Shown: piece after piece, positions 11,962 through 22,887 of the stretch
Layout of the letters: every line of letters begins with the position of its first letter
Position numbering within the stretch: position 1 is the first letter of the stretch
NCBI GenBank assembly: GCA_014529385.2
Contig: CM043945.1
Location: forward strand, 152,805,741-152,869,740
Direction: 5' to 3'
DNA: 64,000 nucleotides
From: Adiantum capillus-veneris
Taxonomy: Eukaryota; Streptophyta; Polypodiopsida; Polypodiales; Pteridaceae
Position numbers and translations under genes: made by a program
The notes under the pieces: generated by a model
Database searches by the model: none
The model's input: the letters and a program-made list of their open reading frames with translations, nothing else
Told to the model about the DNA's origin: nothing

Positions 11962-12487
11962 CCAATTACATAGTCGTAACTTCAAACAATTGAAAGGAAT
12001 ACACGAGCTTCCACCTTCATGGTGACCATTTTCTGATTTTGCAAAGATTTAAGAGCCTCTTAATTGAAGCCACACACCATTTTGATAAAGGGAAACCCTA
12101 ATTCACTCCCTCACAAGCTCAGATACAAGATTGCAAAGAGGCGGGATTGCGTTCCACATAGATTGAGCAACCATGAAAGGAATTGAACAGTAGTGAATAA
12201 TTGCCGGTTTCCACTTAAAAGAAGCCCCCTCTCTCTTCCCACGGAAATATGAGTTTTTGTGTCAATTTTTGGGCCATTTTTCCACTTTGGACCAAAACGA
12301 GGTCATTTTCAGCTCATTTTTTACCCAAAAATGTCATTTGTGATGTGAAAAATTCCAAACGGAGTAAAAAAAAATCCTAAATTTGTGAGACCACTCGCAC
12401 AAGCATAAAAACGATAGATATGCATCATTTTTCATCATTATTCCCTTTTGGGTCACTTTCCATTTTCTTGACGACACCTATTAACTG
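11962..12487. other. Intergenic, nothing recognised
   Basis: AT-rich sequence between the small element and the minus-strand gypsy remnant. It may include that element's 3' non-coding end, but no LTR boundary could be fixed. Confidence 0.5.
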
Positions 12488-14081
12488 TTATTTTCGACAG
12501 TTTTTCCCCGCATCAATCTTTACAGGTGAGACGAGTATGCCACCATGAAACACTTGGAATAGGTACATTATGAAACCAAAATAGGCATGTAACCAACTGT
12601 AAAACATATTCACGTTCATCCTTAATTGACATACAATTAGACCCATCATCCTCTTCACTAGTTTGTGCACGAAATGGATTAGCATCCCCTCTTCTTTTGA
12701 ACAATTTAACTCTTTTTCTTGCAATGGAAATTTTCATTTCTGTCACATCCAGCACACGTTGGGTATATGTTCCATTTCCATGCACATGCTTGACAACATA
12801 AGGTCCAAACCATCTCTTTGCAAGCTTCCTTATTGTAGAGTCATGGTTTTCAAGGCTACTATCATAAACCAATACCCAATCACCTTCTTTAATGGCTTTT
12901 GGTATGAGCCTATGTCGCTTGTCAAATATGTCTTTGTTTTTCGGGTGTTTTTCAACCTTGCATCCTTTGGTTGAGATTTTGCAAGCTCAATGTATTCAGG
13001 CCTTCTTTCCAAGTGCCGTATGCGCAATGCAAGAAGGTTTTCTCTACTCATTCCATCTTTACATAGCAATACCTTCCATGCAAGAACTACATCTTCAATT
13101 GGAATCACAGGTTTTTGACCATACATTAATTCAACAGGCATATATCCAGTGACTGAACTATGTGTCGTACAGTCAGCCCATAATGCACCAAGCTTACCTT
13201 CACAAGCCTTAGCCAAAGCTTTAATTATTGGAGGATGCCCTCTTTCACTCTTTCCATTGCTCTCTGGGTTATAAGCACAAGTTAAAGCTAGTTTGATGCC
13301 CATCTAGAGAAGAATCCCCTTGCTTCGTCAGCATCCAAGTCTCCTCTATTTGCAGTTATTTTTCCCACACATCCCATAACGATAGATCACATCTTCAAGA
13401 AGGAATTTACATACAGTTTCTATATTCTTTGTCTGCAATGCATGCCCTTCAACTTTATTAGACAAATCTTCTCTTGCAAGCACCAAATACCTCATTTGTC
13501 AAAGTCCCAAAGGCATTGTGACCAAGTCCACAACCCATTTTGTAATGAATGGCCAAAGGATAAGTAGGATGTAGCCCATCACGATGCCGTACATTTGAAT
13601 ACATTTGGAATGTCACACAAGACTCCACAAACTTAGTCACATTCTTATACATCCCTTTCCACCAATACCTTTCTTTTACTTTGGCAAATGTTGTCCATAC
13701 ACCTCGATGTCTTGCCCATAAATTTTCATGGAACTCCTTGACAATCTCTTGTTGAGTAGCCTTATCACACACTATCCGCAATGGTGTTCCATCTCTTCGC
13801 TTAGGATGCTTCCATAAGTAGCCATCCTTCATGAAGTATCCATATGCCTTTCCTCTTATCCTCTTAAATTCTTCCTCAGTCCAATCATCTTGTTTTTGCA
13901 AGGTGCTTAAGTATTGACCTATCAAGAACCATTCACCCTCATATAGCTCCTCTGAAAAGGATTCTAGTGAAGATACAAAACACTCATGATTACTCTTTGC
14001 ATGAGCTATAGTGTAAAACTTTGTGCCTGCATCATCTCCCTTAATAATCGTGTCATAAAATCTAATATCTAACTGACCCAA
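12488..14081 (-). pseudogene. Ty3/gypsy integrase remnant, minus strand
   Basis: Three minus-strand frames together cover the end of a gypsy pol. From 14081 to 13458: a linker with WTEEEFKRIRGKAYGYF and an H2C2-type integrase zinc region (EFHENLWARHRG ... ESCVTF), where the last Cys of the usual CxxC is Phe. From 13303 to 12830: the end of the catalytic core including YNPESNGKSERGH, which carries the third acidic residue. From about 12870 to 12513: the C-terminal region RKLAKRWFGPYVVKHVHGN that follows gypsy integrases. Frame changes near 13458-13303 and 12830 break it. No reverse transcriptase was seen upstream, so this is a 3' fragment. Confidence 0.8.
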
Positions 14082-14169
14082 ATGAATTTCTCATATTAAA
14101 CTGATCATTTAACGTGACAAGCGAATGACCAAGCCTAGAGCACCGACAAGTCTCTAATCTCCATTTTAA

Positions 14170-14760
14170 CCAAGACAGTAGAGTCTCATCACACAGATTG
14201 GGACTTAAAGCTGACGTCAGCTCTATGGGCTTATCGTACTGCTTATAAAGTGGCTATTAATTGTACATCATTCAAGATGGTATATGGCAAAGAAGCAGCT
14301 ATGCCATGGGAGTTTGTCGTTCCTAGTCTTTGAGTAGATTTGCAAGAAGGTTGAGATGGTAACCCTTTATTTGAGCGTTTATATATCCTAAAGAGGTTAG
14401 ATGAAGATTGGTTGTGCAAAATGTACTTGTGGAGAAGGATAGGAGAAAGAAGGGGTTTGACCATCATTTAAAGAACAAGGAGATCAAGTTTGGGATAAAG
14501 TCCTTATGTATGGATTGGGCAACGAGAAGAAAAAGTTGAATAGTCAAAAAAAGGACCATATAGAGTAGGTGAAATAACCCCACAAGGTACCATTTGTGTG
14601 GAAACTCTAGATGGAGTTGAAACCACTGGATTTCTCAGTGGGAATAAATTTAAAAGATACTATAATACTTTAAGCCAAGAGGAGCTACGTGCCATCCATC
14701 AAAAGAAGGCACAAGCAAAATTGAAGACAATACAAGATCAAGATGAGGCTCAGGAGCGAT
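14170..14760 (+). pseudogene. Second gypsy integrase remnant, plus strand
   Basis: A stop-ridden plus-strand frame reads [20 protein letters not shown] then [12 protein letters not shown], the sequence typical of the end of the gypsy integrase core. Further on comes LDGVETTGFLSGNKFKRYY, which resembles the post-integrase region (usually DG...VNGxRLKRYY). It lies head to head with the minus-strand integrase just to the left, so the two are separate insertions. Too degenerate to be coding. Confidence 0.65.
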
Positions 14761-16290
14761 AACAACAAACTAGACACCAACAAGAGGCTAAACTTGGAGT
14801 TACACATGCATTTCAAGTTGACACATATGATGATTTGGTAGACTATGACCCACCTCTATGATACACAATCAAGTTAAACAACTCCTATGGAAAAGTGCTA
14901 TATAATGCATTATTGGACATGAGAGCTCAATATAATTTGCTATTCTATGGAGTGTGGTGCCCTCCTGTCAATTATAACAATGGGGTCATGGCCCAAATCT
15001 TTTTGGTCATGCATGTTACTGCTACGGAGGGTAACATAAACCTAGGAAGTAAGTGGATGTCTGCAACTAAGTATACTATTAATTGGGAGATCAAGAGTAT
15101 TACAACACAGAAACCAACTCTTAGCCCTACCACTCAAGCAATAGTCCCTGAGTTATCGCCTCATGAGGGAGCACAAGACAAAACATAACAGATTTGAGAG
15201 GTTAAAATATCCATGCCTATGGCACAACCCTCTAAAGATTCAACTTCCATGGCTAAAATAGAGAATGCTGCACCCAAGACTCAGTGTGATTTGACAAGGG
15301 GTACTTATAAACAAGTCCCTAAAGCTTTGTTAATGCCCTCTTCCTATCTTCAATCTTAATCAAAATTGAAGCCTCGCAAGAAATTCTCCACTCGCCCCAA
15401 GAAATGCAAGGATATTTGCGTTGGGTTCCTAATGACTATTGGAAGCCTAAGGCTATGGTAATGATAAGATTTGGATACCTAAATGTAACTTGTTTTCTTC
15501 CCTGTCACTTATAGAACCATGAAAGCCAAATCTTATAACTCCAAGGCCAATTGAAGATTGTGGAAAAGGAAAAATCACGGAGTATTCCGCACATGTTCCG
15601 CAACTGGTTTGGGTAGGGTGGAGGAAAGGGGCTCATGAGAGGAGCGTGGGATTGTTATGGTCTCGACTCTCCACATGATCCAATCTTGCTCTAGTCTTTT
15701 TTGACCATACTCACAATTGTGAATGGTAGAGTTAAATTATCTCAAAAATGAATGTACAATATGCCTTCAAAACTTTTTGTGCTTCAAGGAGCCAAAAGAG
15801 ACAAAAGGCTGTATACCTTTTCCTTTTCATAGCCACTTACATAGTTTTGATTCCAAATGTGATTCAATTGGTATCTAGAAGCCTGTAGTTGACAAAAAGT
15901 GATTCCAGATGTGATTCGATTGGTATTAGGAAGCCCGTAGTTAACACTTTTTGAGTAACTAATATAAAAAATTGTTTGCTTTTAGTCATCAGAGTCCTTG
16001 TTTTTCCTAATAGAGATAATCCAATATAGTCCAATCCCTACTTTCCTATACGATTTCTTCAAATTTGGCCGTGGTAGGGTCTCTTTCAAGAACTTGAAGG
16101 TTTCTTGATTTTCAAGGTTGTTTGAGATAGCATATGCGGACAATCTGTGTGCAAAACTAGAATAGTTTGGTTTTTGAAAACCTTTCCTCCCCCTAGTTAT
16201 ATCTTCCTTGAAAAAGAAAATCTTCCAAGTCATCTGCACCATTTGCAGATTCTACTTGCAAGACCTCTCATGGTTGGGCAGTCTTTGAAT
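14761..16290. other. Decayed sequence with a 52-bp tandem duplication
   Basis: No intact gene. The left part may continue the plus-strand gypsy relic, for example an open stretch at 14895-15188 with no recognised domain. Two tandem copies of a 52-bp unit, GATTCCAAATGTGATTCAAT and onward, lie at 15849-15900 and 15901-15951 with about seven differences. Confidence 0.5.
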
Positions 16291-16307
16291 AGATGGAGAG
16301 GGTTATG

Positions 16308-16867
16308 CTAGGCCATGGAGAACCCCAAATGTTACTTGCCACTATGGTCCACTTTGACGAGCCTAGACTGATCGGGGTGGCAGTGGATCATGCTCTGGTG
16401 TCGATGACCATCTCCTTCCAGTTCAGTGTAGCACACAGGCCACGAGTAGGAGCCCCTACTCGCTACACATTCACACGGGAGACAGATTCTGTATACATGG
16501 ACGGAATCTACAGACGCCTATGCACTGAGGACCCGGGGCGACCTCTAGAAGAGCTAACTACTATACTGACACAGACATTACATGAGGCAACAGACAGCAG
16601 AAGCATACCCACACACCCAGCCTGAGCATAACCGCCGATCAGGGAGCATGCCTCAAAACAACTGGTACGATGAGGAGTGCCGCCAGACTAAAGCGAGACT
16701 TCAACGGGAGGTGTTGTTGGGGGACGTCACTCATAGACAGTCACAGATTGACTTCCGACGCTTGGTGCGGCGGAAGAAGAGGGCTTTTTTGGCTCGACTC
16801 GAGCAGGATCTATATCAGCTATTCTTGAGTCAGGACTCGCGTGAGGCGTGGCGGCTCTTTCATGAGC

Positions 16868-16902
<35 letters not shown>

Positions 16903-19029
16903 TGCTATTTCCTCCACAGAGACCTGGGGGCAATACGCATCATCTTTGTACACAGTACCTGGACAGCCGGCCCTTCCCAACCCCCCCGATCCATGCCCAC
17001 ACGCATGTGTCTTTTTCACCGCTGAGATGGTGAAGAAAGCTATTGACAGGATGAAGACTGGGAGAGCATATGATCATGATGGCCTAGTCGCTGAGCATTT
17101 CATGCATGCCAAAGACCTACTAGCAGAGCTTCTAGCAGTTATGTTTAACCGGGCCATGTGTGAGGGCCTACCAGACTCTTGGATCCTATCTACGATTGTA
17201 CCTATCTTCAAATCAGGAGACCCCATGGAGCCTGGGAATTATTGCACTATTATGATTGGGCACACACTGGCACGGTTGTATGCATCCATTCTGGAGCAAC
17301 AGCTGAGTAGATGGGCAGCGAGGGAAGGGATACGTGCAACTGGGCAGGCAGGATTTAGGAGAGGCTTCTCTACTCTCGACCATATCCTAACACTCAGGGC
17401 CATCATCAAAGAAGGCAGATCTCATGGGAGACGGATCTATTGTAGTTTTGTGGACTTCCGCAAAGCTTTCGACACGGTACCCAGAGCTAGACTAATGCGC
17501 AGACTACAGGAAATGGGAGTACCCACAGAACTCATTTGGGGGATCATTGCATTGTACAGATCAATAGTAGGGCATGTACGCACCCTGGAGGGACTTTCTA
17601 CACCGGTTCACTCCACTATTGGGGTGAAGCAGGGCTGCCCGCTCTCTCCTACTCTTTTTGGTATGTATGTGGATGAGGTTTCTGACTACATTGACAACGA
17701 TGGGGATAAAGGTGCTCAGTTGGCAGGGACATGGATTCCACTTTTGTTATATGCTGATGACATAGTGTTGATCTCCAAATCCCCAGAAGGAATGCAACGT
17801 CAATTGGATGCTTTGCATACGTTTTCCCACGAAAGTGGTTTGTCTGTCAACCTGGGTAAAACCAAGGTTATGGTGTTTAATACCACCCCACAGTGGATCA
17901 GGAGGTCAACACCTACATTCACATACGGCCAGCAGACTGTGGAGTACACAGACGCTTACACTTACCTTGGAGTGGTTTTTAGCGGACCTGCATTCTCACT
18001 CAGAAGAGCAGCAGAGACTAGACTTACTAGAGCCCATGCAGCATTGAGTAGATTGGAGAGGATGTGTTCGCAGGTTCAGTTTCAGGAGCCCCGGACGAAG
18101 GTCTGGCTCTTTGACACCTTGGTGGCTTCAGCATTGCTCTATGGGGCTGAGATATGGGGACCTTCACTGGATCACCACGGGAGGCCGGGTCGCTTAGACG
18201 GATGGGGAACATGGAGAAACCTCTCGTCTCTATGATCTCGTGGCTCATTAGAGCCAAGGCATCAGTACCACGGGCCATTATCCGAGCAGAGCTAGCGGCC
18301 CCCCCACTAGTGGTAGAGGTGCTCACCAGATCAGTTTCCTTCATAAACCGCACATGGGAACTTCCCAGATACAGATATGCTCGCATAGCACTTGAGTCCT
18401 CTCGACAGTTAGCCATACAAGGAGATACAACACGTTGGTATGGGGAGATGACATCATGGTTTCAGGCGCATGGCTTCAGCATAGACAGGCTACCACCATT
18501 CCAGTACTCATTGGATGCACCATCTCTCACTCTTACACAGTCGGAAATCACCAAGCTCATCCACCAAGACCTGACCCAGCTAGACACCAGGAGGACATGG
18601 ATACAACCAGCACAAGAACTGGGCACGAAGATGGCTTTCTACAGAGACCACCTTCTCCAGCTTACGGAAGATGGTTTTGTGATGAGACCCAGATACATGG
18701 ATACCCACCTATCTCATGGGATACGGTGTGCTATTGGCCAGTTACGCACATCGTCTCACCAGCTGCGGATTGAAACTGGGAGATATAGCGGAGTACTAGC
18801 AGAGGCCAGGACATGCCCCTTGTGTGACATGGAACCTGAGACAGAGCTGCATTATACATGCTGCTGCCCCGTCTACTACGAGATTTGAGGCCACTTCCAT
18901 TGCTTGTTCAGAGAGGGTTTTGGACCACTCTCAAGAGTAATGGGATATGAAGATCAAAGATGCCCGGGTTTGTTCTTGCTCGAGCTGCGCAGACACAGAG
19001 AGAGCCTGATGAATGGCGAGGCTAACTAG
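16308..19029 (+). pseudogene. LINE ORF2: end of endonuclease, reverse transcriptase, zinc finger
   Basis: The frame enters in the last part of an APE-type endonuclease (LIGVAVDHALVSMTI carries the DH motif) near 16308. After a frame change at about 16600 there is a basic linker, then a 32-C run (16871-16902) across which the frame shifts again. The reverse transcriptase domain (about 17020-17880) shows the expected blocks: TIVPIFKSGD, GQAGFRRGFS, FVDFRKAFDTV, GVKQGCPLSP and the catalytic LLYADDIVLIS. A shift near 18185 leads to the C-terminal region with a CPLCDMEPETELHYTC-type zinc finger. A TGA at 18886 replaces a likely Arg codon and the frame then continues (FREGFGPLSRVMGYEDQR) to a TAG at 19027-19029. 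It is 5'-truncated and inactive. Confidence 0.9.
16871..16902. repeat. Uninterrupted run of 32 C
   Basis: Thirty-two consecutive C inside the LINE ORF2. It would encode a polyproline stretch, and its length decides which frame is read into the reverse transcriptase. Confidence 0.95.
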
Positions 19030-19803
19030 TCTCAAAGACGGATTACAGACTTCAACTGTGAGATCCTGGATACTAGAGATGAGATTCGGCTGTGCCATGA
19101 CATAGTCTACTGTGCTGGCTCCATGTCTGTGTGGGAAGCACGTAAAACCTCCCGAAGCAAGAAATCTCTGTAGGCCGTTCAAGATGGTCAATCCATGTGC
19201 AGTGCCCATGTCTATCAGGTGTCGCCCATACTCAGTACATTCCACATCGTGTGATAGTCTGGAAAGGCCCGTCTCTACAATATCTAGCTCTCTTAGCGTC
19301 TCCTCTGAAGTATCATAAAACACTGCCTGGTGATGGGCAGTCCTGGCATTGAAGTCCCCTAGGATGATAATGTCACCGTCCCTAGAGAACTCCCATATGT
19401 CATCATCCAAAATAGAGAAAGGGGACTGTCCTCTGGGTGCTGCATAAACTGATGTACTCAGGGGAAAGTAGCAAATAGCTAGATAGAGGTATCTACCTGT
19501 CTCTGCTTTCAGTCTCACCCACATGTACCTAGCCTGCTCATCCCTGCGGGCTATATGTATCACTGGCTGTAGATCCTCTCTAAATAACACTGCCACTCCC
19601 CCCGAGCCCCGCCCTCTGTGCTCTGAGTGTGTCTCTTGTCTATAGGCTGTCTCCCACCTGTATCCACTGATGTGAGGCATGGACTGCCCTAGGGCCTGGT
19701 GTGTCTCAAAGTAAAAGATGATGTCTCTTCCAGTAAAGCTACCCTCAAAGGCACCCACATCAAGACGCATAGATCCATTGCAGTTCCAGGCAGCTACTTT
19801 GAG
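19030..19803 (-). pseudogene. LINE APE endonuclease domain, minus strand, truncated
   Basis: On the minus strand the start of an ORF2 reads LKVAAWNCNGS at about 19800, the usual opening of APE-type endonucleases. Next are a catalytic-Glu region (FETHQALGQSMP), GSGGVAVLFREDL, IILGDFNAR (the GDFN motif) and HRHGASTVDYVMA. The homology stops at about 19030, before the final SDH motif. From there the sequence is the complement of the end of the plus-strand LINE. The first in-frame ATG is at 19770. This endonuclease nicks target DNA for target-primed reverse transcription in intact relatives; here the polymerase that should follow is absent in this orientation. Confidence 0.88.
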
Positions 19804-19827
19804 TGTGGTCCCAGAAGTCTCGCACCG

Positions 19828-20718
19828 TCATGTGGAGCGTCGTTCTAGTATTACCACTTTTCCGTCTCGGTAAAAAGTGATCTTGCCTTTTTCCCTTGCC
19901 GCTCTAATCTCCAGCATTACTTCCTGCATATGAGCGATCTGCGAGAGGGTGAGATCATCCCCGAGGAAGATGCCAGTCTCTTTAAGAGTTGGTCTTTTCT
20001 TCAAAAATGACTTCTTTGCTTCCATGGAGGGAAAACGGAGGATGAGTGCTCTTTCTTTTGAGGTTTCTCCACTGCTTCCATTTTTCTTTATGTTGCCCAC
20101 TCTCCATGCCCTTGTGTGCGTCGGCTCATGAATCCCCATCAAGGTTGTGAGTTCTTTTACTTCTTTGTCCACATTGCCTTTGTCTTTAAGACCGCAAATT
20201 CTCACATGTAAAGCGCGCACCCTTCTCCTCTACTCCTCCTCTAATGTCTGATTAATGATGTTGTTGGGTGTGGACGTTATCTCATTGTCTTTTCCTTTCT
20301 TGGCCACCTTGATCCATTTCTCGGCTTCGTCCGCCTTCTGTTGAGTTTTGGTAAGAACATCCACCCAAGAGGTCGTCATTTCTTTATGCTGCTCTTCTCC
20401 TTCTTTGATGGCCCGTACTTGCTCCTTGATCGTGTTGATTTCTTCGATTACTGAGGGTTGCAGTTCGCCCTCTTTCAGTGTGTTTCTCGATCGTGCTTCG
20501 GCGAACTCTTTTTTGAGTGACGCGATCTCTTCCTCTTGGGTCGTCACTCGGTCTTCCAGCGTGCTTATCTTGCTCTCTTGGATCAACACGCGTCCTTCGA
20601 GCATGTTTATTGTGCCCCAGAGGTTGCGGTTCATCTTGGTCATGATCTCCGTCATCTCCTCTTTGCATTTTTGAATGGCATTCTCTAGGGGGTCGGCTTT
20701 ATCCTTCATCTTCCTCAT
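19828..20718 (-). pseudogene. LINE ORF1: coiled coil plus RNA-binding domain, one stop codon
   Basis: Read from 20718, the first 162 codons give a strongly charged coiled coil (heptad-like MLEGRVLIQESKISTLEDRV, EEEIASLKKEF). An in-frame TAG at 20232-20230 follows (GAG GAG TAG), then the same frame continues with RALHVRICGLKDKGNVDKEV, an RRM-like start, and ends with DGKVVILERRST at 19828. This is the architecture of L1-type ORF1 proteins, which bind the LINE RNA as chaperones. ORF1 lies just upstream of the minus-strand endonuclease (about 25 bp between them), so the two belong to one element. A single nonsense change separates the two halves. Confidence 0.85.
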
Positions 20719-20952
20719 GCTTGATCGTCGTCCGCAAGGGAGTTAGGTGTACGTGTGCACCCACCCTAGCAACGAGCGCGGCGGCTGAGGGTCACTGGGT
20801 GTACGTGTGCACCCACATTGGCGGTGATCGCGACGAGTGGTGGAGAGCGAGGCGGTGTGGCCAGGTGCCCTCAATATGCTCAGCTATGTGTGTGTGTGTG
20901 TATCTCGAAAACAAAAGTGAAGGGGAGGGGGCGGAGTGGGGGGGGGTTAGAA
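20719..20952 (-). other. GC-rich 5' UTR of the minus-strand LINE
   Basis: Upstream of ORF1 on the minus strand the sequence becomes GC-rich, with a repeated GTGTACGTGTGCACCCAC-like phrase (near 20747 and 20797) and a short GT run near 20886. This fits a LINE 5' UTR or internal promoter, but no specific site can be named. Confidence 0.4.
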
Positions 20953-20954
20953 AT

Positions 20955-21012
20955 GAAATGAAATGTTATATTAAAGTCTTCAAAAGGCCATAATGACCTA
21001 TGAGGCCCAAAA
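20955..21012 (-). repeat. LINE 3' tail fragment, minus strand
   Basis: On the minus strand this reads CTCATAGGTCATTATGGCC, TTTTGAAGACTTTAATATAA, then CATTTCATTTCATTTC. The same tail occurs three times on the plus strand at 56.6-57.7 kb. It lies directly upstream of the minus-strand LINE 5' UTR, so it probably comes from another copy inserted beforehand. Confidence 0.7.
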
Positions 21013-21018
21013 GTGACC

Positions 21019-21019
<1 letters not shown>

Positions 21020-21062
<43 letters not shown>
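21020..21062. repeat. (AG)n microsatellite
   Basis: About 43 bp of uninterrupted AG dinucleotides, next to a LINE tail. Confidence 0.95.
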
Positions 21063-21065
<3 letters not shown>

Positions 21066-22491
21066 CCCTTTCTGAGCTTTTGTCTCGAGCATGGTAGCTA
21101 GGGATGAGAGCCGGGTGCAAAGAGGAGAGGGGCTCATAAGGCAGCTTTGTTTGATTGACCTTATCTTACTCTAGCTTTTTAAAAGACTTCTTTATAAGGT
21201 TGATGTGAAGCTAGAATAGCTTAAAGATAAAATTAAGACTTTTTGCGTTTGAAGTGAATGAGAGAGGGAGGAGTTGCTTTTAAAGTGTGGGAGAAGTAAA
21301 ACAGAGCGGACATACGAAGGATTTGGAGCCTTCGCTTTTAGATGCTCACAGATAGGTTACTTTAACAAGCAATGCGGGGTGAGAGAGAGTGAGAAGCAAT
21401 GTGACTCGTGAATGAGAGAGAACTTAGGCCCAGTATCTTGAGAGCATTGTGCGTGCTGGCAGAGAGAGAAAGAGAGAGAGAGGGGAGAGGGAGAGGACCA
21501 ACTATGGAGAGGTATGACTTCTAATGCTCTCTACAGATGAAGAGCGAGCAGATCGGAGGTCTTTGACAGGTATCATCTCCCCATTTGCCGTAATTAGCCC
21601 ACTGGTGTCTTCCTCCTCCATCTCGCTTTTCTGTTTTGATTTTTCACCTCTTCCTGGTATCTCCTTTCCCGATTCTGTAGATCAGGGTGACCATAAACAC
21701 ATTATGGGCTGGATCAGGGTATGTCTGTTGGGACTTTTCTAACAGTGGATATGGACCTCAAGCACGCAGTGCCTCTTTTCATTTCTCGCAACATTCTGAG
21801 TAATGGGAAGTTTTGTTTTTTTTGAAGTCCTGTTCTTTTTGGTATCTTGATCTCGTTAGAGCAGATTCTCCAGGCAAGGGCCTTTAGACTGCTGGCAACA
21901 AAATAACGAAATTAGCGTTGGGTCAAAAGTTGAAGTACTCGTCAATTTGGATCTTCAACAGGCCAACATGATTGATAATTGGCTTAGTTACCAAGGCATC
22001 CAAGTCTCTCTAGCACATCCTCGGTGATGCGGAGATTTTGGCCCTTTTGCTTGATTTTCTTACAGAAATATGAATATCTGATTTCTGATCAGCCCCTGTA
22101 TGAGTTCTCAATGTTTTGTTCTCTTGATGTAAAGTTAACAATTGTTGAAATGGTGCAAAAAATATATTTTTGGAACTTTTCTAGGTCGTTGCTACTCGTA
22201 CTGATGCTGAATGTTTTTCACAGATACTCATTAATTGTTGCTTGTATTTACGTGGTATTTGTTTCCCTGTTATTACCAGTAAATGTGAGCTCTGGTTCTT
22301 TTGGCGGTTGTCAAATGAATTTTTAACTGAATTATAAGCAGGTGCGAGATAACCATGTGTATGGCTTACTTGTCAATGGGATTGTGGCTACAGTTTATAC
22401 TCTCATACCAAGTTCGGTTAATGTGGGAGGTGCTTGGCTACAGATTTGTTCCAAATTCCTTCATAAAATTCATGATCATTCTGTGTTACAG
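21063..22491 (+). promoter_or_regulatory. Presumed promoter and 5' UTR region of the TLP gene
   Basis: The 1.4 kb upstream of the TLP coding start holds no recognisable gene. It contains GA-rich tracts (about 21385-21505) and several possible 3' splice sites, the last being TGTGTTACAG ending at 22491, 12 bases before the chosen ATG. A 5'-UTR intron just upstream of the start codon would fit. No TATA box was convincing, and transcription start data would be required to place the promoter. Confidence 0.35.
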
Positions 22492-22503
22492 GTGGTTTGT
22501 GAA

Positions 22504-22887
22504 ATGCCTATCAAGGGATTCATCCGTGAGTTTCAGGACATGAAAGATGGTCTTGGAAGTATATCAAGGCGGAGCTTTGATGCCAAGGCTTTTCATTTTC
22601 AACGGACATGGTCATACAGTGGGGTTCATACTGAAAGGGTGCATAAGGGGGAGAGAGTTGATGCTGTGTGTAGTCCGCCTCAAGAGCAAAGCTGCTGGGC
22701 TACTATGCCACCAGAGCTCTTGCGTGACATCATCCAAAGGATTGAGGAACGAGAGAGCTCTTGGCCATCTAGAAAGGATGTTGTTGCTTGTGCAAGTGTC
22801 TGTAAAGCGTGGCGGGAGATTACTAAAGATGTTGTCAGAGCTCCAGAATTTTCTGGAAAATTGACCTTTCCCACATCAGTAAAGCAG
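22504..22887 (+). CDS. TLP: TLP exon 1: N-terminus and F-box
   Basis: 128 codons, ending in Gln-128 exactly at the exon edge (phase 0). The donor is CAG/GTAATT at 22888. It contains the whole F-box and the start of the conserved [13 protein letters not shown] junction, which is completed only 26.9 kb away. Confidence 0.92.

Noticed and set aside
18931-19029. Apparent continuation of the minus-strand endonuclease with a mutated SDH motif
   Set aside because: This stretch is the complement of the plus-strand LINE C-terminus (FREGFGPLSR ... LMNGEAN), so the match to an SDH region is accidental.
22342-22503. Upstream in-frame ATG that would lengthen the TLP by 54 residues
   Set aside because: The extra sequence resembles no TLP, and a good 3' splice site at 22491 lies between it and the conserved [10 protein letters not shown] start.
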